A DNA stretch of 12,348 bases from Chloroflexota bacterium (GTDB lineage: Bacteria > Chloroflexota > Anaerolineae > Caldilineales > Caldilineaceae), in the NCBI GenBank assembly GCA_003577005.1, contig QEUW01000225.1:1-12348 (forward strand), in the 5' to 3' direction. Positions 1 to 6,227 of the stretch are shown piece after piece. The first letter of the stretch is position 1. Every line of letters starts with the position of its first letter. The position numbers were made by a program, and so were the translations under genes. The notes below the pieces were generated by a model. The model was not told the DNA's origin and did not search any database. It was given only the letters and a program-made list of their open reading frames with translations.

Positions 1-585
1 CAACATGGTGGTCCCTTGCTGGTTGAGATCGTGGAGTGTTTTGAAGAGCCCCTTTACCAGCAGCGGCGACAGACCCATAGAAGGCTCATCCAGCAGCATC
101 AATTGCCCACGAGCCATGACCGCCCGCCCGACGGCCAGCATCTGTTGTTCGCCGCCGCTGAGTAGGTCGGCCAGTTGGTGTTTGCGTTCATCCAGACGGG
201 GGAAAATGGCAAAGACCCGCTCCAGGTCCTGGGCGATCCTGGGTGCGTCGCTGCGGGCAAAAGCCGCCAGCTTGAGATTTTCCAGGATCGTCAAATTGCC
301 AAAGATGCGCCGCCCTTCGGGTACGAGGGTAATGCCAAACTTTCTGACGATCTGGCTGGCGCTATAACCTAACAGATTCTCTCCCTTGTAGGTAATGCCC
401 CCGGCCACGACCCGCCCGCCCAGTTCGCCAATCTGGCCGACAATGGTCCACAACGTGGTAGATTTCCCCGCGCCATTGGCCCCGATCAGGGTCAACATCT
501 CACCCTCTTCGACCTCAAAGGAGATCCCATGTAACGCCTGGATGGCGCCGTAGCTGACGGCTAGACCCTTGACTGAAAGCAGCAT
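1..585 (-). CDS. livF: Branched-chain amino acid ABC transporter ATP-binding protein LivF (3' part beyond window)
   Basis: This is one of the two ATPases of a LivFGHMK-type importer, acting on the cytoplasmic face of the membrane. The 195 residues present cover most of an ABC domain. The Walker A motif GANGAGKST is at residues 35-43, the LSGGE signature at 142-146, and Walker B LMLLDEP at 162-168, followed by S-M-G-L-S-P, which is typical of LivF. The segment V-P-E-G-R-R-I-F (88-95) is also a LivF hallmark. LivF is usually about 235 residues, so roughly the last 40, including the H-loop histidine, lie off the left edge. The start ATG at 585 overlaps the stop of livG as TGATG, and a GGAGGAGG Shine-Dalgarno lies just upstream inside livG, so the two are probably translationally coupled. 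Family assignment is firm. The transported substrate is inferred only. Confidence 0.95.
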   Translation of the reverse strand, partial: MLLSVKGLAVSYGAIQALHGISFEVEEGEMLTLIGANGAGKSTTLWTIVGQIGELGGRVVAGGITYKGENLLGYSASQIVRKFGITLVPEGRRIFGNLTILENLKLAAFARSDAPRIAQDLERVFAIFPRLDERKHQLADLLSGGEQQMLAVGRAVMARGQLMLLDEPSMGLSPLLVKGLFKTLHDLNQQGTTML

Positions 586-1364
586 CAAACCACCTCCTCC
601 CCCAAGTAGGCTTCGATGACGCGGGGATGGTGGCGAATCTCTTCGGGGGTGCCTTCGGCAATCGTCTGCCCAAAGTCAAGCACCTGGATGCGCTCGCAGA
701 TGCCCATGATGACGCGCATCTGGTGCTCGATGATCCATACCGTGACCTTGAACTGTTCGCGCACCCATTGAATCAGTTCCATCAACTCGCCGATCTCACC
801 CTGGTTCATGCCCGCGGCTGGTTCATCCAGCAGGAGCAGTCTGGGTTTCATCACCAGCGCACGGCTGATTTCGACCCGGCGCTGAACCCCGTAGGGGAGA
901 TTGCGCGGCCGTTCACGGAAATATCGCTCCAGGCTGAACAGGCGCAACAACTCCATCGCCTCAGCCGTCACCTGGCGCTCAACCGTTCGCAATCTGGGCG
1001 TGAGGAAGAAAGTATCCAGCACGCCATATTTCATCTGCGAAAAATGAGCGATGCGCAGGTTGTCGAGCACCGAAAGCTCATTCCACAGGCGGATGTTCTG
1101 GAAGGTGCGGCCGATCCCCAACGAGGTGATCTGGTGTGGGCGTCTGCCGTTCAGACGAGTCCCGCTAAAGAAAAGCTCCCCCGCCGCCGGTCGATAGAGC
1201 CCGCACACCAGGTTAAAGACGGTGGTCTTCCCCGCACCATTGGGGCCAATCAGCCCCACCAATTCCTGGTCATGCAACGTGGTGCTAAAATCACTTACGG
1301 CTGCCAGGCCGCCGAAGAAATGGGTCAATCCCTCAATCTGCAGCAGGGGCGGGGCGGATGTCAT
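585..1364 (-). CDS. livG: Branched-chain amino acid ABC transporter ATP-binding protein LivG
   Basis: This is the second ATPase of the importer and pairs with LivF under the LivH/LivM permeases. I chose the ATG at 1364 (259 residues), because GAGGAGAG sits about 8 bases upstream; a longer TTG-start version from 1391 would add nine residues without a better ribosome site. In the longer numbering, Walker A GPNGAGKTT is at 49-57, the Q-loop G-R-T-F-Q-N at 94-99, the degenerate signature L-P-Y-G-V-Q at 165-170 (LivG proteins typically read LPYGxQR), Walker B RLLLLDEP at 184-191, and the H-loop I-I-E-H near 220-223. The C-terminal I-A-E-G-T-P-E-E-I, ending in E-A-Y-L-G-E, is also typical of LivG. 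The start lies inside the end of livM (about 32 bp overlap) and the stop overlaps the livF start, so the gene sits in the middle of a coupled operon. Confidence 0.95.
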   Translation of the reverse strand: MTSAPPLLQIEGLTHFFGGLAAVSDFSTTLHDQELVGLIGPNGAGKTTVFNLVCGLYRPAAGELFFSGTRLNGRRPHQITSLGIGRTFQNIRLWNELSVLDNLRIAHFSQMKYGVLDTFFLTPRLRTVERQVTAEAMELLRLFSLERYFRERPRNLPYGVQRRVEISRALVMKPRLLLLDEPAAGMNQGEIGELMELIQWVREQFKVTVWIIEHQMRVIMGICERIQVLDFGQTIAEGTPEEIRHHPRVIEAYLGEEVV

Positions 1365-2391
1365 CGGCGATTCTCTCCTCGGCAGAGCCAAAGTACTTGC
1401 GCAACTTGGGGAAGAGGTCGGTTAATTCCCGATCGCCCATAATGCCGGTGGGGCGAAAGAGCATCAACAAGATCAGCAGCAACGGCGTCGCCACCCAGCG
1501 ATAGACGCCCAATGGCCGCAACAATTCCAACAGGATGGTAAAGCCAATGGCGCTGATGACCGACCCGCTGAGCGAACCCATCCCGCCCAGATAGACCATC
1601 ACCAACACCAACGTCGATTGCAAGATAAAGTAGCTGGAAGGGTTGACAAAACCGAGCAAGTGGGCGTGCAGTCCGCCGGCCACCCCGGCCAGGCCACAGC
1701 CCAACATAAAGGCGACCACCTTGAGCCAGCGCGTGTTCACCGTCATCAGTTCGGCGGCGATCTCGTCATCGCGGATGGCCACCACGCCTTTGCCGACGGT
1801 CGAAGTGACAAAATTGCGAATGACGTACACCGAGAACACCGTCGCCACAAAGGTCCAGATCAGGAGCCAGGGTGCGTTGACGACGCCGGTCATCACGCGA
1901 TTGACGCCCCCCATGCCCATAAAGCCGCGCGGGCCGCCAATCGCCTCGATATTTTCAATGACGCTCTTGAAAATGAAATTGACCGCCAGGGTAATAATGG
2001 CCAGATAGTCGCCCCGTGTGCGAAAGGAGGGGATCGAGACTAGCAGGCTAAAGAGGGCAGCCACCACCCCACCGGCCACCAGCGCCAGGGGAAAGATAAT
2101 CAGCGAGAGGCCGGCCGGCAACAACGCCGCGCCAAAGACGTTGTCTTCGGCCAGGAGCCAAACCGTCAGCAGGGAAGTCGCATACGCTCCCACCCCCATA
2201 AAGGCTGCATGACCTACCGAGAACTCGCCCATGTAGCCGTTGATCAGATTGAGACTGACGGTCAGGATGATGTTGACGCCAATAACGGTCAGCAAAAATT
2301 GGACATAGCTGTTGTAGAACCCCAACCAGGATGGAACGATTGTCAGCAAAAAGAGGAGGCCGACAAGAACAGAGAGGCCGTACCGTCTCAT
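1333..2391 (-). CDS. livM: Branched-chain amino acid ABC transporter permease LivM
   Basis: This is one of two membrane-spanning permeases of the importer. It is 352 residues long, close to the usual size when the E. coli N-terminal extension is absent. It is highly hydrophobic throughout. The family motif N-G-Y-M-G-E-F-S-V-G-H-A-A-F-M-G-V-G-A-Y is at 51-70, R-G-D-Y-L-A-I at 126-132, and G-G-P-R-G near 152-156. The cytoplasmic coupling segment A-I-R-D-D-E-I-A-A-E is at 205-214, followed by G-L-A-G-V-A-G-G-L-H-A-H near 233-244. The polar C-terminal tail (about residues 315-352, including R-K-Y-F-G-S-A-E-E-R) is probably cytoplasmic. The ATG at 2391 follows AGGGGA, which overlaps the TAG stop of livH, giving a 10 bp intergenic gap. 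The 3' end overlaps the livG start. Assignment is firm; substrate is inferred. Confidence 0.95.
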   Translation of the reverse strand: MRRYGLSVLVGLLFLLTIVPSWLGFYNSYVQFLLTVIGVNIILTVSLNLINGYMGEFSVGHAAFMGVGAYATSLLTVWLLAEDNVFGAALLPAGLSLIIFPLALVAGGVVAALFSLLVSIPSFRTRGDYLAIITLAVNFIFKSVIENIEAIGGPRGFMGMGGVNRVMTGVVNAPWLLIWTFVATVFSVYVIRNFVTSTVGKGVVAIRDDEIAAELMTVNTRWLKVVAFMLGCGLAGVAGGLHAHLLGFVNPSSYFILQSTLVLVMVYLGGMGSLSGSVISAIGFTILLELLRPLGVYRWVATPLLLILLMLFRPTGIMGDRELTDLFPKLRKYFGSAEERIADDIRPAPAAD

Positions 2392-2401
2392 GGTGGATCC
2401 C

Positions 2402-3334
2402 CTACACTTTGGTGCGGCGCGCCACGCCGAACAGCCCGGTTGGTTTGATCGCCAGGATCAGCAGCAGCACCGTAAAGGCGATGAGATCCCGCAGGGTGGA
2501 AGGCCCAAATGCGACGACAAAGACCTGGGTGAAGCCCAAAATATAACCGCCCACCATGGCGCCACGGATCGAACCGATCCCGCCCACTACAGCGGCAATA
2601 AAGGCTTGCCATCCCACCAATAGCCCCATGTTGTAGCTCAAGATGGGGAAGGCAGCGCCGTACATCACACCCGCCAGGGCGGCCAGCGAACTACCAACGA
2701 TAAAGGTGGTGACGATGATGCCATCCACCGAGATGCCCATCAGGGGCACAGCCAGCCGGTCATAAGAGATAGCGCGCATCGCCATGCCCCACTTCGTGTG
2801 CTGCACAAGGAGCCACAACCCGACCATCGTGATGATCGAAAGCACGATCACCATCAGCCTGATATTGGTGACGCTCAGCCCAGCTAGATTGTAGACCTGC
2901 CTGCCAATGAGGTCGGGAAACTGCCGGTCGCGCGCACCCAACAGGGCCAGATTGCCATACTCCAGCAGAAGACCAAACATCAGCGCCGTAATGACCAGGT
3001 ACAGACGATGTGCGCCGCGGTTGCGCAACGGCCGGTAGGCGACCCGTTCAATGGTCACCCCCACCAGTGCGGTCAGAACCATCGTCAACAGGATGGTCAC
3101 CGGCAGGATGACCCAGGCGGGCAAGTCAAAGGGCAACTGGATCTCGAACTGGTTGAGGAGAAAGGAGCCAATAAAATAACCGATATACGCGCCCACCATG
3201 AAGATGTCCCCGTGGGCAAAATTGATCAAGAGCAGCACACCGTACACCATGCTATAGCCGACAGCGATCAGCGCCAGAAAGCTGCCCCATTGCAGGGCAT
3301 TCAAGAAGTGCTGTAGAAAGGTTTCAAGTGTCAC
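2402..3334 (-). CDS. livH: Branched-chain amino acid ABC transporter permease LivH
   Basis: This is the partner permease of LivM, 310 residues, with about eight hydrophobic segments. The signature I-N-F-A-H-G-D-I-F-M-V-G-A-Y is at 37-50 and R-V-A-Y-R-P-L-R at 97-104. The coupling-helix region K-W-G-M-A-M-R-A-I-S is at 181-190. The C-terminal segment A-A-L-A-G-V-M-Y-G, then G-G-I-G-S-I-R-G-A-M-V-G-G, is at roughly 218-263. The start is a GTG at 3334: GAGGT lies about six bases upstream, and the nearby ATG (3349) is in another frame. A 398 bp spacer with a stem-loop separates it from the binding-protein gene upstream, while livM follows after only 10 bp. Assignment is firm. Confidence 0.94.
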   Translation of the reverse strand: MTLETFLQHFLNALQWGSFLALIAVGYSMVYGVLLLINFAHGDIFMVGAYIGYFIGSFLLNQFEIQLPFDLPAWVILPVTILLTMVLTALVGVTIERVAYRPLRNRGAHRLYLVITALMFGLLLEYGNLALLGARDRQFPDLIGRQVYNLAGLSVTNIRLMVIVLSIITMVGLWLLVQHTKWGMAMRAISYDRLAVPLMGISVDGIIVTTFIVGSSLAALAGVMYGAAFPILSYNMGLLVGWQAFIAAVVGGIGSIRGAMVGGYILGFTQVFVVAFGPSTLRDLIAFTVLLLILAIKPTGLFGVARRTKV

Positions 3335-3732
3335 AGTCTACCTCTGTCATTGGTGACAAACGTTGCCCAACTCCGATACACTGGGCTACGGTGATCTGTG
3401 CTCATCCCTAATTCTGGGTGTTAGCGCGTGACACCTGCTCGCCCTCCGGATCAGTCGCCCCCAATCCACTTTGATTCCAGAGGTTTGGGGGGCAGCAAGC
3501 AGGCTACCCAAAACAGCCTACACAATCTGGCGCATGCCAGCCCCACTGCGAAAACGCAACGCTTCCAGTTCATCGGCGGCTACAGAGACGCCAAGCGAGA
3601 AGCCGAGGACAAGCGCGCCCAAAATCCCGTGCGCAAAAGCACCGGACAAGGGCTGCTCATGTAGAAACCTATCATTCAGGGGGTTCATGCATGGTACGCA
3701 CCAGCACGTACCATGCGTTAGGGATACTACAA
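3335..3732. other. 398 bp spacer between livK-like gene and livH
   Basis: This stretch breaks an otherwise tightly packed operon. Apart from the stem-loop at 3687-3718 I see no convincing gene. A minus-strand frame opens at a GTG overlapping the binding-protein stop (GTGA at 3736-3733) and runs to 3518. It contains a hydrophobic segment (G-I-L-G-A-L-V-L-G-F-S-L-G-V) but has no Shine-Dalgarno of its own and I recognise no family. I see no clear TATAAT-type promoter for livH here. Confidence 0.6.
3687..3718 (-). other. Intercistronic stem-loop downstream of the binding-protein gene
   Basis: The arms GCATGGTACG (3689-3698) and CGTACCATGC (3707-3716) are perfect reverse complements around an 8-base loop, and a wobble plus one A-T pair extend the stem to 3687-3718. 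The stem begins about 15 bases after the binding-protein stop. No T-run follows on the minus strand, so it is not a classic intrinsic terminator. A 3'-end stabiliser or partial attenuator would fit, since it would let the binding protein be made in excess over the permeases and ATPases. Confidence 0.65.
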
Positions 3733-4908
3733 TCACGGGCAGACAGAATCGTAGAAGACGACTTCATCGCCTTGAATCTGGACGATCATCGCGCACTTGA
3801 CCGGATCGCCCTGGTCGTTAAAGGCCATCTCACCGGTGATCCCGACAAAGTCGCTGATGGCTGCCATGCCATCCCGCACACAGGCGCGGTCGGTGGCCAG
3901 GTTGCCGGTGATGGTCCCGCAGTTTTGCAAGGCTTGTACCACCAGCAACATCGAGTCCCAGGTCAGCGCCCCCACATCACTGGGGATTTCGCCGTGGCGT
4001 TCGGTAAACTTGTCGATGAATTCCTTGGTGGCGCCGGTGGCGCCCGAAGCCACGTAGTGGGTGCTGAAGAAATAGCCGTCGCAAGCGTCGCCGCACAATT
4101 CCAACAGTTGTGGGTCACCCCAAGAGTCGCTGCCGACAATGGGGATGGTGATCCCTAGATCGTGCGCCTGCTCGACGATCAGGGGCACTTCGCTGTAGTA
4201 TTGCGGGGTAAAGAGGATCTGGCAGTCAGCAGCCCTGATGTTGGTTAACTGAGCGCTAAAATCCTGGTCACCCGTTGTAAACGATTCCGAGGCGACCACT
4301 GATCCGGCGCCGTGGAGTTGCTCCCAGGCGCTGGTGAAATTGCTCGCCAGACCTGTGGGATAGTCGCTGGCAATGTCAAAGAGGACGCAGGCTCGCTCTG
4401 CGCCAAACTCCTCGGTGGCAAAATTGGCGACCACAGGGCCCTGGAAGGGATCCAGGAACGGCGCACGAAAGACCCAGGGCCGGTTGAGGGTCGTATTGGG
4501 ATTGGTTGACCACGGGCTGATCATGGGGGTTTCCAGATTATTGGCTACTTCGCCGGCCGGAACGGCGGCGACGCTGGCGTTCGGGCCGACCAGGACAAGA
4601 ACCTGATCCTGGGTAATGAGCTTATTGGCGGTGGCTGTGGCGCCTTCGGCTGTACCGTTATTGTCCTCGATGACCAGGGCCAGGGTGTAGTTCTGCCCGC
4701 CAATCTCAACACCGCCGGCCGCATTGATCTCCTCAACAAACATTTCAGCGGCCACCCTGGAGTGTTCACCCACTTTGGGAATGTTGCCGGTTTGTTCAAG
4801 ATTGAGGCCGATCTTTAGCGTGTTGCCAGCGATGGCCTGGCACCCGGCTAGGGCCAGGATGCCCGGTAACAAAATAGCAAAAAGCCTGGACAGCAACCCG
4901 TTGCTCAT
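3733..4908 (-). CDS. Branched-chain amino acid-type ABC transporter substrate-binding lipoprotein (LivK-like)
   Basis: This is a 391-residue type I periplasmic-binding-protein-like lipoprotein that captures the ligand outside the membrane and delivers it to LivH/LivM. The N-terminus has a basic residue at 8, a hydrophobic core and a lipobox L-A-G-C at 20-23, so Cys23 is the likely lipidated residue. The mature part opens with L-K-I-G-L-N-L-E-Q-T-G (31-41), and A-A-E-M-F-V-E-E-I-N-A-A-G-G-V follows at roughly 53-67. V-G-P-N-A-S near 107-112 and I-S-P-W-S-T-N-P near 130-137 match the ligand-binding pattern of the family. The ATG at 4908 has a near-ideal AGGAGG seven bases upstream. It is the promoter-proximal gene of the operon. 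The ligand could be branched-chain amino acids, amides, urea or another small amino compound; the sequence does not decide. Confidence 0.92.
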   Translation of the reverse strand: MSNGLLSRLFAILLPGILALAGCQAIAGNTLKIGLNLEQTGNIPKVGEHSRVAAEMFVEEINAAGGVEIGGQNYTLALVIEDNNGTAEGATATANKLITQDQVLVLVGPNASVAAVPAGEVANNLETPMISPWSTNPNTTLNRPWVFRAPFLDPFQGPVVANFATEEFGAERACVLFDIASDYPTGLASNFTSAWEQLHGAGSVVASESFTTGDQDFSAQLTNIRAADCQILFTPQYYSEVPLIVEQAHDLGITIPIVGSDSWGDPQLLELCGDACDGYFFSTHYVASGATGATKEFIDKFTERHGEIPSDVGALTWDSMLLVVQALQNCGTITGNLATDRACVRDGMAAISDFVGITGEMAFNDQGDPVKCAMIVQIQGDEVVFYDSVCP

Positions 4909-4987
4909 TGGTGTTCCTCCTCTGGGTGTGCGGTGAGGTTAAGTATATTTTTGGACATCCAATCGCTGCCGGTACTCTACCAGGCTT

Positions 4988-5015
4988 ATTATACATGTAT
5001 GGATACAAAAGTAAC
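4988..5015 (-). promoter_or_regulatory. Candidate promoter for the liv operon, with overlapping palindrome
   Basis: On the minus strand a perfect TATAAT lies at 4993-4988. A weak -35 (TTACTT or GTTACT, 5015-5009) sits 15-16 bases further upstream. The 10 bp palindrome ATACATGTAT (4991-5000) overlaps the -10 box and could be an operator. The spacing to the livK-like ATG at 4908 leaves a leader of roughly 70 bases. The -10 match is good; the -35 match and the operator are speculative. Confidence 0.4.
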
Positions 5016-5056
5016 ATTTCCTACGCTGGTCAAACAATTCTGATGACCATCCGATG

Positions 5057-5090
5057 CCGCAATATCTCTAAAGCCGCAATATCTCTAAAG
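5057..5090. repeat. Perfect 17 bp tandem duplication
   Basis: CCGCAATATCTCTAAAG occurs twice with no gap, at 5057-5073 and 5074-5090, and the preceding G also matches, so period-17 identity extends over 35 bases. It lies just beyond the TusA-like remnant and about 45 bases upstream of the liv promoter candidate. It may be a slippage product in non-coding DNA or a repeated protein-binding site. Confidence 0.9.
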
Positions 5091-5103
5091 TGGTCTCAGC
5101 TTT

Positions 5104-5239
5104 TCAGTGACCGGCCAGGCGACACCCAGCAGTCAGTTGCTTCAGCTTGGCCGTAATCTCGTGATGGAGCCGTAACCGCAGCCCTGGCCGCCCGCATCGT
5201 AAAAGACATCCGCTTTAGAGGCAGCCAGGGCGTCATCGC
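5104..5239 (-). pseudogene. Decayed TusA-like (sulfur-carrier) domain remnant
   Basis: Directly after the methyltransferase stop, a second frame (codons starting at 5240) reads A-S-K-A-D-V-F-Y-D-A-G-G-Q-G-C-G-Y-G. From about 5166 a third frame reads H-H-E-I-T-A-K-L-K-Q-L-T-A-G, then C-R-L-A-G-H and a stop at 5106-5104. From memory, TusA-family proteins of this type run D-A-G-D-x-G-C-G-x-G, then x-E-I-x-x-x-L-x-x-L-x-x-G-x, and near the end A-W-C-R-L-x-G-H. The order therefore matches, with one base missing around 5164-5169 and a later internal deletion between T-A-G and C-R-L-A-G-H. There is no usable start codon in the first frame. TusA-like proteins carry sulfur as a persulfide on the conserved Cys, here the Cys in G-C-G. 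The identification is by motif only. Confidence 0.45.
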
Positions 5240-6079
5240 CTATGGAATCTCACAGATGAGGCTTGCCAGGGCTATGTGCTGTTCGGCTTCATCCACCGGC
5301 TTGCGCGCACGGAAGTTGATGCCAACGGTGCCAAAGTTGGCGGCGCTCCCCTCCTGCGGCGCGCCGGCGAAGACATCCCTGCGCCAGGTGATCTCAAAAT
5401 CGACAAAACCGGCCATAATGACTTCTTGTTGGAGCTCTACATCCAGCAGAGCACCGGCAATTCAGCCAGTCCAGAGGTCGATGTTGTTTTTAGCGCCCGC
5501 CGGCACCGGCTTTTCGACCAAAATGTCGGCGATTTGCAGCCTCCCACCCGGTTTCAAAACTCTGAGCATCTCTTGCAACCCGGCGAGCTTGTTGGGAAAC
5601 AGGTTGAGGACGCCGTTCGAAATCACCACGTCGGCCCACCCATCAGGGACGGGGATCTCCTCTGCATACCCGTGGCAGAACTCGATGTTGTCTAGCCCCG
5701 ATAGTTGTGCAGCACGACGCGCCTTGTTGACCATGGCTGGGGTCATATCCACGCCAACCACATAACCGGTTGGCCCAACCATCTTGGCCGCAATCAGGCT
5801 GTCGATGCCGGCGCCACTGCCCACATCAACCACCCGCTCACCCTCAGCCAGCGTACGCAGGCGAAAGGGGTTGCCTGTTCCAGCCGCGGATTCGATGGCC
5901 TCGCCGGCGAGGCCATCCAGCCACTCTTCGTCATAATCCAAAATCTCTGTCAATAGCGAACGACCCGTGTGAAAGTGAAAGCCGTGGCCGGGTTCTTTGG
6001 CTACCACTTCATACTCACTTTGGATCGCCGCCCGTAACGCATCCAGGCTGATGTCTAGTTCACTGGCTGTGTTGTTCAT
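5240..6079 (-). CDS. Selenocysteine-containing SAM-dependent methyltransferase, ArsM-like (TGA at 5464-5462 read as Sec206)
   Basis: This is a class I SAM-dependent methyltransferase of 279 residues if the in-frame TGA is decoded. The SAM motif V-V-D-V-G-S-G-A-G-I-D is at 83-93, the acidic residue that would bind the ribose is D111 (G-V-D-M-T), and post-motifs V-V-I-S-N-G-V-L-N-L (151-160) and L-R-V-L-K-P-G-G-R-L (172-181) follow. The N-terminal G-F-H-F-H-T-G-R (33-40) marks a subgroup often annotated as arsenite methyltransferase-like. The TGA falls in D-L-W-T-G-[TGA]-I-A-G-A-L, where I expect a conserved Cys; in ArsM the corresponding Cys binds As(III). After it, 73 codons without a stop read as a normal C-terminus (A-G-F-V-D-F-E-I, G-T-V-G-I-N-F-R-A-R-K-P), ending in TAG at 5242-5240. 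Only two other Cys (135, 276) exist, so a canonical three-Cys arsenic site is absent and the substrate is open. The ATG at 6079 has GGAGG six bases upstream. The alternative is a nonsense-mutated or misread Cys codon. Confidence 0.85.
5426..5464 (-). promoter_or_regulatory. Bacterial SECIS-like hairpin directly after the in-frame UGA
   Basis: Reading the mRNA, UGA (5464-5462) is followed by AUUGCC, then GGUGCUCU (5455-5448), the loop GCUGGAUGU (5447-5439) and AGAGCUCC (5438-5431). The arms pair as seven Watson-Crick pairs around one U-U mismatch. A G-U and a C-G pair can extend the stem into the loop, leaving UGGAU with two G residues. A lower UUG/CAA helix (5460-5458 with 5428-5426) can form across a 2x2 internal loop. 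The GG begins 17 nt after the UGA; in E. coli fdhF the loop GG lies about 18 nt after its UGA. Bacterial SECIS elements bind SelB and sit inside the coding region just after the UGA, so geometry and loop both fit. Confidence 0.75.
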
Positions 6080-6144
6080 GCTATTCCTCCGTTTGTCATT
6101 TGCAGCTTTACGATTTGTGCTGATAGCAAGAGGATAGCGAGGGT

Positions 6145-6190
6145 GCGATCACCGGGCGTCGCTAAAAGCGATCACAACTGTGATCATCGC
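6145..6190. promoter_or_regulatory. Cluster of GCGATCAC-type half-sites in the divergent control region
   Basis: GCGATCAC occurs at 6145-6152 and again at 6168-6175. The inverted form follows at once: GATCAC (6170-6175), AACT, GTGATC (6180-6185), continuing to ATCGC (6186-6190). The cluster lies between the divergent methyltransferase and regulator genes, so a bound protein could affect both. The repeats are visible in the sequence; that they are operators is inference. Confidence 0.5.
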
Positions 6191-6196
6191 TCCAGG

Positions 6197-6211
6197 AGGT
6201 GACGGTCACCT
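6197..6211. promoter_or_regulatory. 15 bp perfect inverted repeat AGGTGAC-G-GTCACCT
   Basis: Seven-base arms flank a single central G. The site lies immediately upstream of the -35 box (6228) of the rightward promoter. This is a position where an activator could contact RNA polymerase, and SARP-type regulators act upstream of -35 boxes. It may be an operator for the adjacent regulators or for an unlinked factor. Confidence 0.5.
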
Positions 6212-6227
6212 GTGCTCTATAAGTCTG

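Larger units (their letters stand above)
4909..5239. other. 331 bp between the liv operon and the methyltransferase gene
   Basis: No intact gene is visible. From left to right the stretch holds the liv leader and promoter candidate (to about 5015), a perfect 17 bp tandem duplication (5057-5090), and a broken TusA-like coding remnant on the minus strand (about 5104-5239). I see no hairpin with a T-run that would serve as a clear terminator for the methyltransferase gene. Confidence 0.6.

Noticed and set aside
627..1442. Plus-strand open frame of 271 codons opposite livG
   Set aside because: It is antisense to livG, which has every expected ABC motif; no recognisable product.
3518..3736. Small hydrophobic minus-strand ORF after the binding-protein gene
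   Set aside because: It has a GTG start overlapping the previous stop, no Shine-Dalgarno, its first part lies in the stem-loop, and I recognise no family. Kept only as a remark in the spacer entry.
4988..5034. TTGACC far upstream of TATAAT as the liv -35 box
   Set aside because: The spacing is about 34 bases, twice the workable distance.
5181..5231. GCCCTGGC / GCCAGGGC inverted repeat as terminator of the methyltransferase gene
   Set aside because: The loop is about 35 bases, there is no T-run, and both arms lie in the TusA-like remnant.
5159..5260. Plus-strand reading V-T-A-A-L-A-A-R-I-V-K-D-I-R as a gene fragment
   Set aside because: It begins after a stop, has no start or ribosome site, and the minus strand gives a better explanation (TusA-like remnant).
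5256..5765. Open plus-strand frame of 169 codons opposite the methyltransferase
   Set aside because: It is antisense to a well-supported gene, with Ser/Ala/Pro-rich composition typical of a shadow frame and no recognisable motif.
5462..6079. Methyltransferase as a normal 205-residue protein ending at the TGA
   Set aside because: It would lack the C-terminal third typical of the family, the frame continues with conserved sequence, and a SECIS-like hairpin follows the TGA.
6168..6185. GATCAC-AACT-GTGATC as a CRP-type site
   Set aside because: The half-sites are in the wrong orientation for TGTGA-N6-TCACA.
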